Shown here: positions 58,956 through 64,000 of the stretch, in pieces | Position numbering within the stretch: the first letter of the stretch is position 1 | Layout of the letters: every line of letters begins with the position of its first letter | Assembly (NCBI RefSeq): GCF_000003815.2 | Contig: NC_049995.1 | Coordinates: 6,618,342 to 6,682,341 of the forward strand | Origin: Branchiostoma floridae | Lineage: Eukaryota > Chordata > Leptocardii > Amphioxiformes > Branchiostomatidae | DNA: 64,000 nucleotides | Reading direction: 5' to 3' | The notes under the pieces: model-generated | The model's input: only the letters and a program-made list of their open reading frames with translations | The model's database searches: none | What the model was told of the DNA's origin: nothing | Program-made: the position numbers and the translations under genes

Positions 58956-60149
58956 AAGCTCTCCGTTTTAAGCATTAGAAGCCATCGCGTACAAATATTC
59001 ATTTTTAAGTAGTTTCTATCAAAATAGAAATAGATATTTTGGTCTTTTTAACGAATGGGTAACAATGCTCTCATCTGAAAATTGCTATGTTAGGACAGAA
59101 TGTGCCTGAATAGGGATACGATATTCAATCTCCTGTGTAGATGATACGAATCTAAGGCCAGGTTTAGTCCAAATTTATCTTTTATACCATCCCCTTATAA
59201 AAACACTGAAATCATCTCTGGCAACTCGAAGCAAGCACTTTTAAGTAGCCATTTTTTGGTCAGTATAAATCAAAAACACTGCGCCTATTTCTAAGCAAAA
59301 CATCGACAGAGGATAGCACACACACGCAACTGTCCAGACAAACAGATCGCTTACACACACAACCGCTAGGGCACGTCGAAGACATTCCGGACATGCGCAT
59401 TTTGTAGCAACAATGCTCATCCTCTGCATCTGATAGCATGCTTTAGTTTTTCATTGATAGCTATCTTTGTGTAAACAAGTATTTGACGCCACTAGCCGGG
59501 CCTGGTCTGGTCTGTACAAGGAGGTCAAAGACCTCTTTGGTCTGTGTTTGTGTTCCGTTGTAGTCTCCACCAGACTCCCATCTGGCAAAAAAGTAAGAGG
59601 GGACTTTTGCCTAGTTGGGAAGAAAAGCCTATTAGGAGTTAATTGGCCTAGTAGTGTTGGCCGGCCTAGTGGTGAGGAAATAACTCATCTGGTCGGCTGA
59701 CTCCCCTAGCATACTATTTATCTGTCTAGTTTCTACTATTTGAGTTTTTAGACTACCCATCTGCGGAGCCTGGTAGAGGCTAGTTTTCATGGGTTCGCTT
59801 CTACAAATGCTTCTCTTCCCGGGATTAGAAATAAATATAAAACGACAAGACGTCATCGCAACTTGTTTCATTCATGTCGTGCAAAATCAATTTCTTTGAT
59901 ACCCTGGAAGGCCGTAAAATAGAATTAATCGGGCCACTGATTATGCAAATGACATTCACATCTGCATAATTTATGTTAGGATGTAAAGCTCCAATACACA
60001 CTTAATGACACAGAAAAAAGACAAAGTCTATCCTAGATGTCTATTTTTGGATGAGTTTTGCAGGGTAGAATAAACAAGAAGTTGTGTGGGAAGTGACTCA
60101 ATTCCGTCAACACAGGTGGATCATATGGATGATTCAGTGATACAAAAAC

Positions 60150-60650
60150 AGTATTGAAATGGTGACGATTGTCTCTTACAGTCGTGTCGGGGGTGAACAC
60201 AAGACAAACCAAGCCTGGGAAAGAACGGACTGTATGTTAAGTCATGTGATTTTGTCGGAGTTTTCTCTTTTTTTTTGCCGTCACGCATTAGTTTTGGGAT
60301 CTACAGGGGATGTCATTTATAAAACTAGAAAGGTAATATTTGCAAGCAAATACAGAATGTTACCTTCACATGTTGTAGTCTAACACTGGCAACTGTTTTG
60401 TTCATTCTTATTTGAACACTTTTCTAAATGTAGTGACCCGAGCCCCTCTAGATCTGACATTTGCTACATTATGTAACCGAACACCACATGGTGCCTGCTA
60501 CTTTACCGGTTACCATGGTGACAGCCGTCTGGTCCAGGTCGTTGACCTTATTTGTGCGGAGAAGAAGAAGAAACAAAGCAAAAGCAAACTTCTGTGAAGG
60601 TAACATAATTAAGTCAGTGTGGCCTTGCACTTTGTTGGTTAGTAGGTAGA
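60150..60650 (+). repeat. Segmental duplicate A (partners at 61165-61450 and 63528-63680)
   Basis: The left part (cgattgtctcttacagtc, aagcctgggaaagaa) recurs at 63540; the right part (aagcaaatacagaatg, accatggtgacagccgtctg, agaagaagaagaaa) recurs at 61175-61420. No family assigned. Confidence 0.65.
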
Positions 60651-60943
60651 ATCGATTTATTTTGTATTTCTATTTTGATGTTTTTGAAAGTCACTGCGCT
60701 TTTTTTGCGTCAGTAAAGCTGATACGTATACGTCAGGTACACCGATAACCAGATCGTGTTTCAAAAACAAACCATGACGTCAGCTCGCTATGACGCGAGC
60801 ATTGTCAACAATCAATATGTGACATCTCGATCTCTTTGTTTGGGTTGGCAAGCTCTCAAAATAAACATCAACCGACATATTTCCGTTAGCAGTTACGTCA
60901 TTGATATATCTAGAATAATGATACAGAACTAGAAAGATAACAG

Positions 60944-61160
60944 TCTGGGTACCATCCGGATAGCAGTTCGCTCTTGACTTTCTGCTACTTTCTGCTTCGG
61001 AACAGCAGAGAAGCGACTGTATATAATGTGTAATAAAAGTCGAAGCGAGAAGCGATTGTATATAGTGTATAATAAAAGCAGGAGCGAGAAGCGACTGTAT
61101 ATAATGTATACGTATAATAAACGTCGGAGCTAACTACTATCTGGATGGTACCCAGGCTAG
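60944..61160. mobile_element. MITE with CTGGGTACCATCC ends and internal tandem units
   Basis: Left end tctgggtaccatccggatag is mirrored by ctatctggatggtacccagg at the right. Inside, three units of 39, 39 and 45 bp (61008-61130) each begin gagaagcga.tgtatata.tg and contain a taataaaagtcg-like block. Confidence 0.75.
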
Positions 61161-61164
61161 AACA

Positions 61165-61450
61165 GTAACACATGCAAGCAAATACATGATGTTTACAGTT
61201 ACATGGTGTAACCTAACAACTTCCGCTCTTTTTTATTCATACTCAAACAAATGACTATATATGGTGGCCAGCCCCTCCGGCTCAAGCTGTCCTGCCACTT
61301 ACTACATTACGTAATCGAACACTACAGGGTATCATCTGTTTCATTACTAGTGACCATGGTAACTGTCTGGACCAGGTTATTGACCTTAATTGTTTGTAGA
61401 AGAAGAAGAAAGGGAGCAAAAATCTGTTTCTACTTCTGTGAGGGTAAATA
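61165..61450 (+). repeat. Segmental duplicate B
   Basis: Diverged copy of 60340-60600: shares gcaagcaaatac, acattacgtaatcgaacac (versus acattatgtaaccgaacacc), gaccatggtaac and agaagaagaagaaa. The frame readable in copy A is broken here. Confidence 0.65.
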
Positions 61451-61756
61451 TGAAAATGGACTAATGTATAAACCAGCATTATGCAAAAATAATAATGTTT
61501 ATATTATATAGCAACGATAGTCGTGGAGCCATGCTTAAAATGGTAATTAAAAAAAAGAAAATTACAGCTTTACATTTCACTCTATGCAATACAGTTTTAA
61601 ACGTCAACTAACACAATTTTCCCTTCATGGTACTAGTATGTTATGTCTACTTCTATAATATTATTTGTGGTATTCATAGTGATTTTTGTAATATTTTTGG
61701 CAGAAATTGGAGACTAGCACATTCTCCATTGTATTCCCAGATCCTTGGTGTAGTTC

Positions 61757-61850
61757 TAGCCTGATTAAATCTCACTTATAGCAGCCCGCCCAGCATCCAC
61801 CGCTGCCGGAAGGGGCCAGTTACAGCCACGGACAGCAGAGTTTGTGTTTA
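61757..61850 (+). repeat. Dispersed repeat, CTGATTAAATCT family (copy 2)
   Basis: Partner of 51595-51693; see the shared blocks given there. Confidence 0.7.
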
Positions 61851-62260
61851 ATACACATATTAGTGTAGTTCCATATTTGACAAGTACTGGTGTTACCTTG
61901 TTTTTACTTGTGCACACGACTGCGTTTTGGAGTTGTGCACACGACACAATTGTTTAAGTCTCCGCCACAGTTCTCTGAAATCTATTGACGAGCTGAACAA
62001 CAGCATGGAAATTCTCAGGGTGGGGCCGCGACAAAGCCTTAGTATCAACCGAGTATTTGCGTAAAGAAGACCAAATTGCGCGTGACAACGCTGTCTTTTC
62101 CGGTGTACCACGGCAAATCGCACAGAAAACATTTCCGTTCCAAATCCCCCTAACAATGGTCTTGACTGGAGTCATTCTAGTAACCAAAGATATCGATGCC
62201 TGGTAGCTGCTACAGAGCCCATTTCAGCAACCTAAGAAGTACAGAGGCCAGGCAGGGATT

Positions 62261-62376
62261 CTCTTCATGCAGAGGTCTTCATTATGATACTTTCCAAGCA
62301 GAGGTTTTGTTTATGATACTCTTCAAGCAGAGGTCTTCTTTATGATACTTTCCAAGCAGAGGTTTTGTTTATGAGA
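62261..62376 (+). repeat. 29-bp tandem array, four units of two alternating types
   Basis: Units alternate between ctcttcaagcagaggtcttc-type and ctttccaagcagaggttttg-type, giving a 58-bp higher-order unit repeated twice. Confidence 0.9.
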
Positions 62377-63527
62377 CATAAAGAAAATGTTACAAAATTG
62401 AAAGCCCGTTAAAACGCCTAAAAACGTCAACAAACAGTCGGAGCCGAACCGTCTTTTGAAACAGTCGTCACTTCTTTACCTGTATTAGCACGCTCAGTTA
62501 CTTTATGTGTACTAGACAACACTTAAGTCTTAAGGATAACCCTTTTGCTTTTAAAGTTTTGTTTGTTTCTTTTTTTCTTTGTCTGCCTTTTAATGTGGCA
62601 GAATTATGAGATATTGCGCTTCTCTAAGAATGCACTCGAGATCTTTACTTTAAAAAGAGAAACGCACCTAATTGTATCTAAAGTCTTGCTAACTCTCCAG
62701 TATGCCCCCTTGACATTTTTATCCCTACGCTTACGGAAATGCAAATATTAGTTGGGCTTTCTTATTATTTCAACCATGTAAACACTAAGAAATGCCAAGA
62801 CGTCACAAAGGCTACACGGTGACAACTTACTTGAAGACTTGCAGACCTGCCAAATCGTTTTTACGTTCCATTTAATGTTGCGTGTGAACAGATTCATGTT
62901 TCTTTAGAAAATTTTCATTCAAGGTGACAAGAAGTTAAAATACGACATAAAAGAATGAAAAAAGTGTAGATCAGATTTTAAACAGTCCTTTCAAATGACG
63001 AGAAAACTGTTGACAAAAATAAACATTAAAACGCCCATTTTCTTCAAAAGTTGGCCGTATAACGCTACCATCGTTACAGTGGGTGGGATCGTTCTGGTAT
63101 GCTATGACGTGTTGTGGTAAAAAGGGACATGACAAACAGCTGAGTAATACAATACAAAACGTTTACATGGACCAAAACGTGCGCTCACGGAATGCTGAAA
63201 GCTGTTATCGTAGTGACACGAGACACATAAATTTGGTTTCAGAGGGATAAAACATTTGGTCATTCCGCGCTCAAAAGGACGCATGGAATTCTGACTTCTG
63301 ACATCTTATTGATGACATCCACGGGCGCATTGGTTTTCGCCTGTCCCAAAAAATACTGTGGCCACATATTGCCCAATAGCATCCCTGGTAAATCATGATT
63401 TTTATGCTTGACAAATATTGAAGATTTGCTCTCCATGGACATGGTAAAGGGGCACATGGTCCACGGGCATGGTCAGAGCATGGGGCCATAGCCCCCTTTT
63501 AAACAAGAATGCATGGCAGTAAAAATA

Positions 63528-63680
63528 TTATTGAAATGGCGACGATTGTCTCTTACAGTCTTACTGGAGGTGAACATAAGACCAAGCCTGGGAAAGAATG
63601 GTCTGGATGTTAAGTATTGTGTAGCAATTTGTAGCTGGATGTTTCCTTTTTTCGCCCTCGCCGCTTAGTTTTGGGGTCTC
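63528..63680 (+). repeat. Segmental duplicate C
   Basis: Diverged copy of 60150-60310: attgaaatgg.gacgattgtc, accaagcctgggaaagaa, ttagttttggg.tct in order. Confidence 0.7.
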
Positions 63681-64000
63681 CATGACTTTGCTGTAAACGT
63701 TAACTTTGAAACGTCTGATTCTCCAACGACAATATGCAAGATTAAAAAAATAAATATATATCTCAAATATGGATATCTACAACTTGCTTGGGCTTTGAAA
63801 GGTCTTTTAAAGTGTTTCTGCAAATCTAAAGTGGTTTGTTTGTCAAGTCATTTCGAGTTACAGATCTTAACCTGTTTGGGGCAGAGGCAATATTTTTCTC
63901 AGCAAAAGACAAGTAACGTTAAGTACTGTAAGTACTCTGAATTCTGTCCGCCTACCGCCTTGTTTCAACCGCGAATGATCCATTCTCTCTACAGCGAAAT

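Larger units (their letters stand above)
57918..64000. other. Repeat-rich region with no recognised gene
   Basis: No exon could be assigned. It should contain the 5' end of the zinc transporter if that lies in the window. Content: SINE copy, microsatellites, a MITE with tandem units, a 29-bp tandem array and two sets of diverged duplicated segments. Confidence 0.55.

Overview
This is eukaryotic, intron-rich animal DNA with four assembly gaps (283-1042, 6167-6266, 9502-10200, 12879-12978). I read five recognisable genes by joining exons whose splice sites, phases and protein alignments agree: a C22orf39/PANTS-like gene (-), the cohesin kleisin RAD21 (+), the kelch protein KLHDC9 (-), a PYCR3-like pyrroline-5-carboxylate reductase (+) and a ZnT2/3/8-type zinc transporter of the SLC30A family (-). 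A sixth, partial Thr/Ser-rich mucin-like exon runs off the left edge on the minus strand. The chordate-like gene set, short introns, many miniature transposons, and above all minisatellites that copy exon-intron boundaries point to an amphioxus (Branchiostoma). The organism is an inference.

Layout. 1-1890: mucin-like exon (-). 1.9-8.2 kb: no gene seen, with microsatellites and miniature elements. 8.2-9.2 kb: C22orf39-like (-), first exon not seen and perhaps in the gap. 10.3-11.35 kb: a terminal-inverted-repeat element. 12.4-12.8 kb: an E2F/YY1-type promoter candidate. 14.6-25.4 kb: RAD21 with 13 coding exons, hosting at least three transposon insertions. 27.6-30.4 kb: KLHDC9, tail-to-tail with RAD21. 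34.5-44.7 kb: a CCAAT/TATA promoter and PYCR, head-to-head with KLHDC9. 44.7-51.3 kb: no gene seen. 51.3-57.1 kb: zinc transporter (-), tail-to-tail with PYCR, 5' exon not found. 57.2-57.9 kb: fragment of a Penelope-like retroelement. 58-64 kb: repeats and segmental duplications. The genes are ordinary housekeeping or metabolic neighbours and do not form one pathway.

The most interesting signal is a shared architecture. In RAD21, PYCR and the zinc transporter, splice junctions are locally duplicated two to four times, producing arrays of decoy donors and acceptors. One zinc-transporter intron is built almost entirely from copies of its own two ends. Other points are a cryptic exon in PYCR intron 4 that resembles the end of exon 4, an in-frame 21-nt RAD21 microexon, a coding minisatellite in the transporter's His-rich loop, a MITE family with 9-bp target duplications, and a dispersed repeat whose copies share a covarying hairpin followed by GAAA, like the core of hammerhead ribozymes known from Penelope-like elements.
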